Shown: piece by piece, positions 32,370 to 40,418 of the stretch
Layout of the letters: every line of letters begins with the position of its first letter
Position numbering within the stretch: the first letter of the stretch is position 1
Assembly (NCBI GenBank): GCA_964550855.1
Contig: CAZKBQ010000010.1
Location: 1-64,000 of the forward strand
Reading direction: 5' to 3'
DNA from: JAGOBP01 sp964550855
Lineage (GTDB): Bacteria; Chloroflexota; Anaerolineae; Fen-1058
Length of the DNA: 64,000 nt
Program-made: the position numbers and the translations under genes
The notes under the pieces: model-generated
Told to the model about the DNA's origin: nothing
The model's input: only the letters and a program-made list of their open reading frames with translations
Database searches by the model: none

Positions 32370-33941
32370 ATGCCCGACAGTGACCACCCGGCCCCGGAGC
32401 AGCTTCTCCGACGCGTCGAACAACTTGAAGCTGAACTGGCCGCGCTCCGCGCCAGCGAAGAACAGTTCCGCCGTCTGGCCGAAAACGCCTCGGACATGAT
32501 CTACCGCTACGAGATCCAGCCGCGGCGGCGCTACACCTACGTCAGCCCGGCCGCCGCCGAGTTGACGGGCTACACTCCCGCCGACTATTACGCCGACCCC
32601 GAATTGTCGGTGAAGATTACGCACCCGTCCGACCGTCCCATCATCCGCACCCTGCTGGCAGGAAAATTTGTCTGGGACGTACCGGTCACGCTGCGCTGGC
32701 AGCGCCGCGACGGCACGCTGGTATGGACCGAGCAGACTAATACCCCCATTCTGGATGCGGCCGGCGACCTGGTCGCGCTGGAAGGCATTGTGCGCGACGT
32801 GACACGGCGCAAACAGGCGGAAGATGCCCTGCGCCGCACCGCCAAGCGGCTGGAGTTGCTGCACACCATCGATCGCGACATCCTGGCCGCGCACTCGCCC
32901 GAAGATACCGCGCAGGCCGCGCTGCGCCATATGCGCCAGCTCATCGATTGCCGCTTCGCCGGGCTGGGCGTCATCGAAGCGGGCAGCGTGACTCTGCTGG
33001 CCGCCGACGACCCGGCCGGCGAACTACCGCGTCTGCCCGGGCTGCCGGCCGCCCTGCAGCACGGCCAGACAGCCAGCGTGGACACGGCCGCCGGGCCGCG
33101 GCTGATTTACCTGCCGGTGGCAGCGCAAGAGCGACTCATCGGCGCGCTGATTCTGGGACTGGAACCCGGCGGTGAGCTGCCGCCCGATCATCTGGACATC
33201 GCGCGGGACGTGGCCAATTCGGCCGCGCTCGCCATCCAGAACGCGGCGCTGTTCCGATCGGTGGTAGAGCAGCACGACCAGCTGCGCCTGCTCACCGCGC
33301 GGCTGTCTGAGCTGGAAGAAATCGAGCGGCAGCGGTTGGCCCGCGAGCTGCACGACCGCATCGGGCAGAACCTGACCGCCCTCGGCATCAACCTCAACAT
33401 TGTGCGGGCGCAGCTGCCGGCGGATGCCGAGCCGCGCACAGTCAACCGTATCGACGACTCGCTGCAGTTGGTGGCCGAGACGGTGGAGCGGGTGCGCGAT
33501 GTGATGTCGGACTTGCGGCCGCCCGTGCTGGATGACTACGGTTTGCTGGCGGCCCTCAAGTGGCATGGCGAGCGCTTCGGCGCGCTGACGGGCGTGGCGG
33601 TGGAAGTGAATGGCAGCGAGTTTGAGCCGCGCCTACCGCTACTCACTGAACTGGCCGTGTTTCGCATCGCGCAGGAGGCGCTCAACAATGTGGCCCGCCA
33701 CGCCCGCGCGTCCCGTGTGGACATCGCCCTGGCCCGGCACGCCTCGCAGGCGCAGATCATCATCGCCGACGACGGTGTGGGCTTCGATCCGCTCACGCGG
33801 TCCCGCGCAGCGCGGCCCACCTGGGGGCTGCTGACCATGCGCGAGCGGGCCGAGGCGGTGGACGGCCGGATGGACATCGACACCGCGCCCGGCCAAGGCA
33901 CGCGCGTGATCATTACCATCGAGCGGACGGTGACGACATGA
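32370..33941 (+). CDS. NarL-type sensor histidine kinase (PAS-GAF-HisKA_3)
   Basis: 523 residues, no membrane segments, so cytoplasmic. A short N-terminal coiled coil (about 8-30) precedes a PAS domain (about 32-150: FRRLAENASDMIYRYEIQPR; PAC motif at the end), a GAF domain (about 165-305), a coiled linker, the HisKA_3 dimerisation motif EIERQRLARELHDRIGQNLT with phospho-acceptor His328, and an HATPase domain (about 425-520, FRIAQEALNNVARHARA and DDGVGFD). Its stop overlaps the start of the LuxR-type regulator gene by ATGA, so the two form one two-component pair. Input signal unknown; the GAF domain lacks visible haem or cysteine signatures. Confidence 0.93.
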   Translation: MPDSDHPAPEQLLRRVEQLEAELAALRASEEQFRRLAENASDMIYRYEIQPRRRYTYVSPAAAELTGYTPADYYADPELSVKITHPSDRPIIRTLLAGKFVWDVPVTLRWQRRDGTLVWTEQTNTPILDAAGDLVALEGIVRDVTRRKQAEDALRRTAKRLELLHTIDRDILAAHSPEDTAQAALRHMRQLIDCRFAGLGVIEAGSVTLLAADDPAGELPRLPGLPAALQHGQTASVDTAAGPRLIYLPVAAQERLIGALILGLEPGGELPPDHLDIARDVANSAALAIQNAALFRSVVEQHDQLRLLTARLSELEEIERQRLARELHDRIGQNLTALGINLNIVRAQLPADAEPRTVNRIDDSLQLVAETVERVRDVMSDLRPPVLDDYGLLAALKWHGERFGALTGVAVEVNGSEFEPRLPLLTELAVFRIAQEALNNVARHARASRVDIALARHASQAQIIIADDGVGFDPLTRSRAARPTWGLLTMRERAEAVDGRMDIDTAPGQGTRVIITIERTVTT

Positions 33942-34582
33942 CGATTCGGGTCTTTCTGGCCGACGATCATACCGTGGTGCGCGACGGCCTGCGCTTCCTG
34001 CTGGAAGCGACGGGCGACATCGTGGTGGTGGGTGACGCCGCCGACGGCCGGCAGGCTGCGCGCCAGATAGTCCAGCTAAAGCCCGACGTGGCCCTGATCG
34101 ACATCACCATGCCGGAGATGAACGGCGTGGAGACCACCCGCGTCCTGCGAATGGATGCGCCCGAGACCCGCGTCATTATCCTGTCCATGCATTCCACCGT
34201 TGAGCACATCCACGGCGCCATGCAGGCGGGCGCGCGCGGCTACCTGCTCAAAGACTCGGCCGGGCTGGAAGTAGTGGCGGCGGTGCGGGCCGTACAGCGC
34301 GGCGAACGTTACCTGAGTCAGAAGATCACGCAGACGCTCATCGACGATTACGTGCAGCTGGGCGAGCAGCGCAACCCATTATCGCAGCTTACCGCCCGCG
34401 AGCGCGAAGTGATGCAGCTGGTGGTGGAAGGCCATTCCAGCAGCGAGATCGCGCGCCGCCTCAACATTTCTACTAAGACCGTGGAAACTTATCGCAGCCG
34501 GGTCATGCAGAAGCTGCAGTTGACCGATCTGGCCAGCCTCGTCAAATTTGCCATTCAGCATGGCCTCATCGGGCTTGACTAA
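33938..34582 (+). CDS. NarL/LuxR-family response regulator
   Basis: 214 residues. Receiver domain about 3-120: acidic pocket ADDHTVVRDG, phospho-acceptor Asp55 in DVALIDITMPEMNGVE, and the conserved Lys in YLLKDSAG. The C-terminal LuxR-type HTH (about 145-205) is LTAREREVMQLVVEGHSSSE, then IARRLNISTKTVETYRSRVM. It is the cognate partner of the overlapping kinase at 32370. Its target promoters are unknown. The following 290-base gap separates it from the second signalling group. Confidence 0.94.
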   Translation: MTIRVFLADDHTVVRDGLRFLLEATGDIVVVGDAADGRQAARQIVQLKPDVALIDITMPEMNGVETTRVLRMDAPETRVIILSMHSTVEHIHGAMQAGARGYLLKDSAGLEVVAAVRAVQRGERYLSQKITQTLIDDYVQLGEQRNPLSQLTAREREVMQLVVEGHSSSEIARRLNISTKTVETYRSRVMQKLQLTDLASLVKFAIQHGLIGLD

Positions 34583-34660
34583 ACCGCACAACAGGCCGGC
34601 GGCCGGCCCGCTCCGATTGATCTGTGCAGCCTGCCGGGCCCGCTGTTCGATGCTGCCGGC

Positions 34661-34674
34661 GGTACCCGGGTACC
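34661..34674. other. Perfect 14-bp palindrome in the gap 34583-34872
   Basis: GGTACCCGGGTACC is self-complementary over 14 bp. The rest of this 290-base gap holds GC-rich self-complementary stretches but no gene and no clear promoter. The palindrome could be a regulator site or the stem of a weak terminator. Confidence 0.35.
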
Positions 34675-34872
34675 AGGCGCGAGCCTGACACATCCCTTTG
34701 CAAGACCCTGCCCACCGATTGTCAGAATTCCCCGCTCAACTAGCTAAACATTCCCGACAGACAACACGCCCAATCTGTTTTATGCTGAAATCAGGCGCGA
34801 AAGATCAGCCTGACGGGTTTGCTGCCGCCCGACCGCGGCGACTCGCCGACCATGAAGGGGGGCGGAGGAAGC

Positions 34873-35241
34873 GTGAACTATACCATCCTCATAGTTGAAG
34901 ATCACGATACGGTGCGCGCCTCGCTGCGCGACTGGCTGGCAGCCGTTTTCCCGGCGGCCCGCTTCGTCGATTCCGCCACCGGCGAAGAGGCCGTGCGGCT
35001 GGCCCGCGAATGGCGGCCGACCATTGTGCTGATGGACATCGGCCTGCCGCAGATGAACGGCATCGAGACGACGCGGCAGATTATGCAGGCCGCACCCCAG
35101 ACCAAAGTAGTCATCCTCACCATCCACGAGGCGGCCGCCTACCAGCAGGCCGCCGAAGCGGCCGGCGCGGCCGCGTTTGTCCCCAAGCGTAAGATGTATG
35201 CCGACCTGCTGCCGGTGCTGCGCACGCTGACGGCCGAATGA
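34873..35241 (+). CDS. Single-domain response regulator (receiver only)
   Basis: 122 residues from GTG 34873, which has GGAGG at 5-base spacing; upstream in-frame starts lack support. Receiver fold: EDHDTVRASL acidic pair, phospho-acceptor Asp55 in IVLMDIGLPQMNGIETT, and a Lys in FVPKRKM. There is no output domain, so it must act by protein contact or as a phosphate relay. It opens a close-packed operon with three large histidine kinases downstream (3-base gap, then two ATGA overlaps), and it is the only receiver among them. Confidence 0.9.
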   Translation: MNYTILIVEDHDTVRASLRDWLAAVFPAARFVDSATGEEAVRLAREWRPTIVLMDIGLPQMNGIETTRQIMQAAPQTKVVILTIHEAAAYQQAAEAAGAAAFVPKRKMYADLLPVLRTLTAE

Positions 35242-35244
35242 AGG

Positions 35245-38097
35245 GTGATGATGGTGCTTCTGCCCCTTAACGGCTTCCAATTCGATCCGGATCGCGTGGC
35301 GATGGCGGCGCTGATCGATGCGCTGCTGGGCGCAGCCGCCGATGCCGTCTTCACCCTGGACCGGCAGTTTCGCTATACGGGTTTCAACCGGCGGCACGCG
35401 CAGCTGATGAAGGACATCCACGGCGCGGACATCGAACTGGGGCGCAGCCTGCTGGATTATGTGCGTGACAGCGGCGACGAAGCCGCGCTACGTGCCAGCC
35501 TGCAGCGCGCGCTGGACGGCGAATCGCTTTCACTGACGACCGCGTGGCCCATCCCACCGCGAGCAGACGAGCGTCACTTTGAGATGCAGTTTCACCCCGT
35601 CCGGCAGCCCGATGGCGAAGCGGTCGGCGTGGCCGTGACGGTGCGCGACATCACCGGACAGCTGCAGCGGGAAACGGCCTGGCGCGAGACCGAGTGGCAT
35701 TTTCGCTCGACGATTGAGGCCGCGCCGCTGGCAGTTTTCATCTTGAAAGACGGCCGCATCAGGTATGCCAATCCCAGCGCGCTCAAGGTGCTGGGCGTTG
35801 GGCAGCTCCCCGACATCGTGGGGCGCCCTGTGACAGACTTTGTCGCGCCTGCCAGCCGGCCGCTGCTCATGTCGCGTCTGGAGCGGCTGGCGCAGCAGCA
35901 GGCCAACGAGCCAGCGTCGTTGGAGGTGGTGACCGCAGACGGACGGCGGCTGCTCATGGAATCCACTTCGGCGCCGCTGATCCTGGACGGTCAGCCGGCC
36001 GCGCTGGTCATGAGTCTGGACATCACCCAACGCGAGGCCACTCGAGCCGCGCTGGAACGGTCAAACGCGCTGCTCCGCAGCATCTTCCAGACGCTGCCGG
36101 CCGGTGTGGGCATGAGCATCGATCGGGTGCTGGTGCAGGTCAACGATTACCTGTGCCAGATGCTGGGGTATCGGAGCGAGGAACTGTTGAACCAGTCGGC
36201 CCGCATGTTGTATGCCACGCAGGCGGAGTACGAGCGGGTGGGCCGGGTGAAGTACGAGCAGATCCGTCAGAGCGGGATCGGCACCATCGAGACGCAGTGG
36301 CTCCATCGGGACGGGCACACGCTGGATATTTATCTTTCCTCCAGCCCGATCGATCCGGCCGACTGGGCGAAAGGCATCACTTTCACGGCCATTGACATTA
36401 CCGCGCGTAAACGCGCCGAAGCCGCACTGCTGGAAAGCGAAGAGCGCTTCCGCACGCTGTATGAAAACGCCACCGTGGGCCTGTATCGCACCACGCCGGG
36501 CGGCCGCATTCTGATAGCTAATCCCGCCACGGTGAGAATGTTGGGCTACACCAGCATGGAAGAGTTGCAGCGGCGGCCGCTGGCCGACGGCTTTGAGCCG
36601 CAGTATCCGCGCGAGGTCTTTCTGGAACGCATCGAACGGGACGGCGCGATCCATGGTCTGGAGTCGATCTGGAAGCGTCACGACGGCGTGCTGATCTACG
36701 TCCGCGAGAGCGCCCGCGCCGTGCGCGATGAGCAGGGGCGGACGCTGTACTACGACGGCACGGTGGAAGACATCACCGAGCGCAAGCAGGCCGAAGCCGC
36801 GGAGCGCGAACAACGCGCGCTGGCTGAGGCGCTGCGCGACAGCGCCGCCGCTCTGACCGGCACGCTGAATCTGGAGGAGGTACTGGACCGGATTCTGGAG
36901 AATGTGGGCCGGGTGGTGTCAAACGATGCCACGGCCATCTACATGATCACCGGCAGCACGGTGCGCGCCGTGCGCTGGCAGGCGCCCGCCCACTTCAAGC
37001 CCGCCGATTTGCTGAGCCTGGTCTTCCCGCTGGTGACCACGCGCAACTTGCGCGAAATGATGACGAGCGGCGAGCCGGTGTTCATTCCAGACACGCGCGC
37101 GGACCCCGACTGGGTGATCCTGCCAAGCATCGATTGGATCCGGTCTTACGTGGGCGCGCCTATCATCGTGCACGGCGAGGTCATCGGCTTTTTGGAGGCC
37201 GATGCCGCGCAGCCCGGTTTTTACGGCCCGGCACACGCCCGGTCGCTGATGGCCTTTGCCAGTCAGGCCGCGGCGGCCATTCACAACGCCCGCCTGCACG
37301 CGCAGCTGCAGCACCACGCCGAGGAACTGGAAGAGCGCGTCTTTGAGCGCACCCGCGAACTGGAAGAGGCCAACGTCAAACTGCGCGAGCTGGATCGGCT
37401 GAAGGATGAATTCATCTCGCGCATCAGTCATGAGCTGCGCACGCCGTTGACCAGCATCAAAATCTATCTCGATCTGCTGACCCACGGTCGGCCCGACAAA
37501 CGCCAGCACTATCTGGATGTGCTCAACGAACAATCCGACCGGCTGCAAATGCTGATCGAGCAGTTGTTGAAAGTGTCCGCGCTGGATCTGGATCGGCTGA
37601 CAGTTGAACTGAAGCCGGTGGATGTGAATCAACTGGCGCGCGATCTGATTACCCATTTCACGTCACGCGCGCTGGAGGCGAAGGTGACGCTTAAACTGAC
37701 GGTGGAACCCGGCCTGCCACGCGTAATGGCCGATGCGACGGCGCTGGCGCAGGCGGTGGGCAATCTGCTGCAAAACGCGCTGGCCTACACGCCGGCCGGC
37801 GGTACGGTGACGGTGACCACGCAGCGGCAGACGCCGGCCGCGCAGGATTGGGTGACGTTGATGGTGGCCGACACCGGGCCGGGCATTTCCGATCGGGATT
37901 TGCCACACATCTTTGAGCGGTTTTATCGCGGTGAGGCCGCGCATGACTATCGCACGCCGGGCGTGGGCCTGGGGTTGACGCTGAGCCGCGATTTGATTCA
38001 TCGGCTGGGCGGGCAGATCACGGTGGAATCCACGCCGGGCGCGGGTGCGGTCTTTATGGTCTGGCTGCCGGTATCGCCGATGGAGCCGGCAGCATGA
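35245..38097 (+). CDS. Large cytoplasmic histidine kinase (4 PAS-GAF-HisKA-HATPase)
   Basis: 950 residues. The start lies among GTG 35245 and ATG 35248/35251 and is not resolvable. Four PAS domains at about 18-130, 148-260, 272-388 and 400-518 (for example RFRTLYENATVGLYRTTPGG) are followed by a GAF domain (about 535-690), a coiled coil (EELEERVFERTRELEEANVK), HisKA with DEFISRISHELRTPLTSIKI (His near 728) and HATPase with NLLQNALAYTP, VADTGPGISDRD and GVGLGLTLSRD. No membrane segment is present. It shares the stereotyped coiled-coil and HisKA region with the next two kinases, so the three are paralogs by tandem duplication and sensor swapping. Confidence 0.93.
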   Translation: MMMVLLPLNGFQFDPDRVAMAALIDALLGAAADAVFTLDRQFRYTGFNRRHAQLMKDIHGADIELGRSLLDYVRDSGDEAALRASLQRALDGESLSLTTAWPIPPRADERHFEMQFHPVRQPDGEAVGVAVTVRDITGQLQRETAWRETEWHFRSTIEAAPLAVFILKDGRIRYANPSALKVLGVGQLPDIVGRPVTDFVAPASRPLLMSRLERLAQQQANEPASLEVVTADGRRLLMESTSAPLILDGQPAALVMSLDITQREATRAALERSNALLRSIFQTLPAGVGMSIDRVLVQVNDYLCQMLGYRSEELLNQSARMLYATQAEYERVGRVKYEQIRQSGIGTIETQWLHRDGHTLDIYLSSSPIDPADWAKGITFTAIDITARKRAEAALLESEERFRTLYENATVGLYRTTPGGRILIANPATVRMLGYTSMEELQRRPLADGFEPQYPREVFLERIERDGAIHGLESIWKRHDGVLIYVRESARAVRDEQGRTLYYDGTVEDITERKQAEAAEREQRALAEALRDSAAALTGTLNLEEVLDRILENVGRVVSNDATAIYMITGSTVRAVRWQAPAHFKPADLLSLVFPLVTTRNLREMMTSGEPVFIPDTRADPDWVILPSIDWIRSYVGAPIIVHGEVIGFLEADAAQPGFYGPAHARSLMAFASQAAAAIHNARLHAQLQHHAEELEERVFERTRELEEANVKLRELDRLKDEFISRISHELRTPLTSIKIYLDLLTHGRPDKRQHYLDVLNEQSDRLQMLIEQLLKVSALDLDRLTVELKPVDVNQLARDLITHFTSRALEAKVTLKLTVEPGLPRVMADATALAQAVGNLLQNALAYTPAGGTVTVTTQRQTPAAQDWVTLMVADTGPGISDRDLPHIFERFYRGEAAHDYRTPGVGLGLTLSRDLIHRLGGQITVESTPGAGAVFMVWLPVSPMEPAA

Positions 38098-40418
38098 TCA
38101 CGGACATCGAACGGGATAAGGCGCGACTACAGGCAGAAGTCGTCGCGCTGCGCCGGCGCATGGCGGAGCTGGAAGCTGAGCGCGCCAGATGGCAGGCGCA
38201 AGACGCGCAGTTCCGCCAGATCTTTGAGAACGCGGCTACGGGCATCGCGCTGGTGGATATGACCGGGCGTGTGCTGCGCGCCAACCGGGCGCTGCAGGGC
38301 ATGCTGGGGCGGCCAGAAGCGGAACTATGTGCGCTGTCGTTTGTGCAGCTGACGCATCCAGACGATGCTGCCAAAGACTGGGCGCTGTTCCAGGAGATGG
38401 TGGCCAGGCAGCGCGACTCGTATCAAATCGAGAAGCGCTACGTGCGGCGCGACGGCACCTTGATGTGGGGTCGGCTCACCGTCTCCCTGCTGCGAGAGGC
38501 GGGCGAAGCCGACCCATTCGTGTTGAGCATTGTAGAGGACATCACGCAGCGCAAGCAGATGGAAGAGGAGGAGCGCGCCCAGCGTGAACTGGCCGAAGCG
38601 CTGCGCGACACGGCCGCCGCCTTGAACAGCACGCTGGAGATCAGCGAGGTCTTCGATCGGATTCTGGAGAACGTGGGGCGCGTGGTGGCGCACGATTCCG
38701 CCAGCATCATGCTCATCGATGCCGACCAGGCCACGGCCCGGCTGGCGCGCACGCGAGGTCATGCGCAGGACGCCGCCATTGAATACGTCGCCAGAATGGG
38801 TTTATCGGTTGACGAGGTGGCCAATTTGCGACGCATGCGTGACACCGGCCGGCCGATTCTGGTGCCCGATACGGAGCTGGATCCCGATTGGGTGCAGCTG
38901 GTCCAATCGGCTGCCGGACAACAAATGCGTTCATACCTCGGCGCGCCGATCAAGATCAAGCGGCAGGTGGTCGGCTTCATCAACCTCAACAGTCTTCAGC
39001 CGTATTTCTTCACCCGATCGCACGCGTTGAGACTGCAGGTCTTCGCCGACCAGGCCGCCATTGCCATTGAGAACGCGCGGTTGTTTGAAGCGCAGCAGCG
39101 ACAGCTGATCGCGCAGGCCGCTCTGTTGAACGCTGCCCGGGCGCTGGCCTCGACACTGGAACTTGATTCGATTCTGGCGGCGTTGGCCGGACAACTGGGC
39201 GAGGCGCTGGACGTGACCAGCGTTTACATCTGCGCGTGGCATGCCGCTTCCGGCCAATCGGAGGTGCTGGCTCAGTGGGCTAATGCGCAGGCCAATGACC
39301 GTGAACGACAGCCCTGTGTGGGCGAGGTCTACGATCTCGCGAAAGATTTCGGTGACGACCTTGATCAGTGGCTGTTCCCCGGCCGACCATTCATCTCGCA
39401 GGTGGACGATCCGGCGCTGTATGAACCGGCGCGGCAGCATATGCTTGCCTATGGCGGACAATCGGCGCTGACAGTGCCGCTGGTGGTCAAGGGCCGCAGC
39501 ATCGGCTACGTGGATCTGTGGGAGAGCCGCCGCAAGCGCCTGTTTCAGCCGGGTGAAATTGCGCTGGCGCAAGGCATCGCGCAGCAGGCGGCCATGGCCA
39601 TGGACAATGCGCAGCTGTACGCTCACGTGCGGCGGCACGCTGAGGAGCTGGAGCAGCGCGTGGCCGAGCGCACGCGCGAACTGACCGAGGCCAATGCCCG
39701 GCTGGCTGAACTGGATCGGCTGAAGGATGAGTTTCTCTCGCGCATCAGCCACGAGCTGCGCACCCCGCTGTCAGCCGTCAAGATCTATATCGACCTGCTG
39801 GAACATGGTAAACCAGAGAAGCAGGCACGCTATCGGGAAGTCATCCGCGAAAACACCGACAAATTGCAGCGGTTGATCGAAGACCTGCTGAGGATATCTG
39901 ATCTCGATCCGGGCGACCTGCCTGCCGACATTCAGCCGATCAATTTGAATCAAGTGGCGCGCGATCAGATCACCGCGCACTCGACGGCGGCCCGGCTGCG
40001 CGAGTTGACGCTGGCGGCCGACCTGGCCGAAGCACTGCCGCCGGCATTGGCCGATGCGCGGCTGCTGGCCCAGGCTGTATCCAACCTGGTCGTCAATGCC
40101 CTCAACTACACGCCGGCCCACGGCACGGTGACCGTGCGCACCGGGCGGCGTGACGAAGGTGAGCGTTGGCTGACACTGACCGTGGCCGATACCGGGCCGG
40201 GCATTTCACCGGAGGATTTGCCCCACATCTTCGATCGCTTCTACCGCGGCCACGCGGCGCGCGATTATACCAGGCCGGGGGTGGGCGTGGGCCTATCCAT
40301 TAGCCGCACCCTGATCGAGCGGCTGGACGGGCGCATCACCGTCGACAGCGAGCCGGGCGCCGGCGCAGCCTTCACTGTCTGGCTGAGGCCGGCTGAGCCC
40401 GATGGGGAGGCGGCATGA
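38094..40418 (+). CDS. Cytoplasmic histidine kinase (PAS-GAF-GAF-HisKA-HATPase)
   Basis: 774 residues starting inside the ATGA overlap with the preceding kinase gene. An N-terminal coiled coil (about 5-30), PAS (about 32-150), GAF 1 (about 170-330), GAF 2 (about 345-505), a coiled coil (EELEQRVAERTRELTEANAR), HisKA DEFLSRISHELRTPLSAVKI (His near 556) and HATPase with NLVVNALNYTPAHG, VADTGPGISPED and GVGLSISRTL. The catalytic half is closely similar to that of the kinase upstream, while the sensory half differs. No signal can be assigned. It probably shares the receiver encoded at 34873. Confidence 0.93.
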   Translation: MITDIERDKARLQAEVVALRRRMAELEAERARWQAQDAQFRQIFENAATGIALVDMTGRVLRANRALQGMLGRPEAELCALSFVQLTHPDDAAKDWALFQEMVARQRDSYQIEKRYVRRDGTLMWGRLTVSLLREAGEADPFVLSIVEDITQRKQMEEEERAQRELAEALRDTAAALNSTLEISEVFDRILENVGRVVAHDSASIMLIDADQATARLARTRGHAQDAAIEYVARMGLSVDEVANLRRMRDTGRPILVPDTELDPDWVQLVQSAAGQQMRSYLGAPIKIKRQVVGFINLNSLQPYFFTRSHALRLQVFADQAAIAIENARLFEAQQRQLIAQAALLNAARALASTLELDSILAALAGQLGEALDVTSVYICAWHAASGQSEVLAQWANAQANDRERQPCVGEVYDLAKDFGDDLDQWLFPGRPFISQVDDPALYEPARQHMLAYGGQSALTVPLVVKGRSIGYVDLWESRRKRLFQPGEIALAQGIAQQAAMAMDNAQLYAHVRRHAEELEQRVAERTRELTEANARLAELDRLKDEFLSRISHELRTPLSAVKIYIDLLEHGKPEKQARYREVIRENTDKLQRLIEDLLRISDLDPGDLPADIQPINLNQVARDQITAHSTAARLRELTLAADLAEALPPALADARLLAQAVSNLVVNALNYTPAHGTVTVRTGRRDEGERWLTLTVADTGPGISPEDLPHIFDRFYRGHAARDYTRPGVGVGLSISRTLIERLDGRITVDSEPGAGAAFTVWLRPAEPDGEAA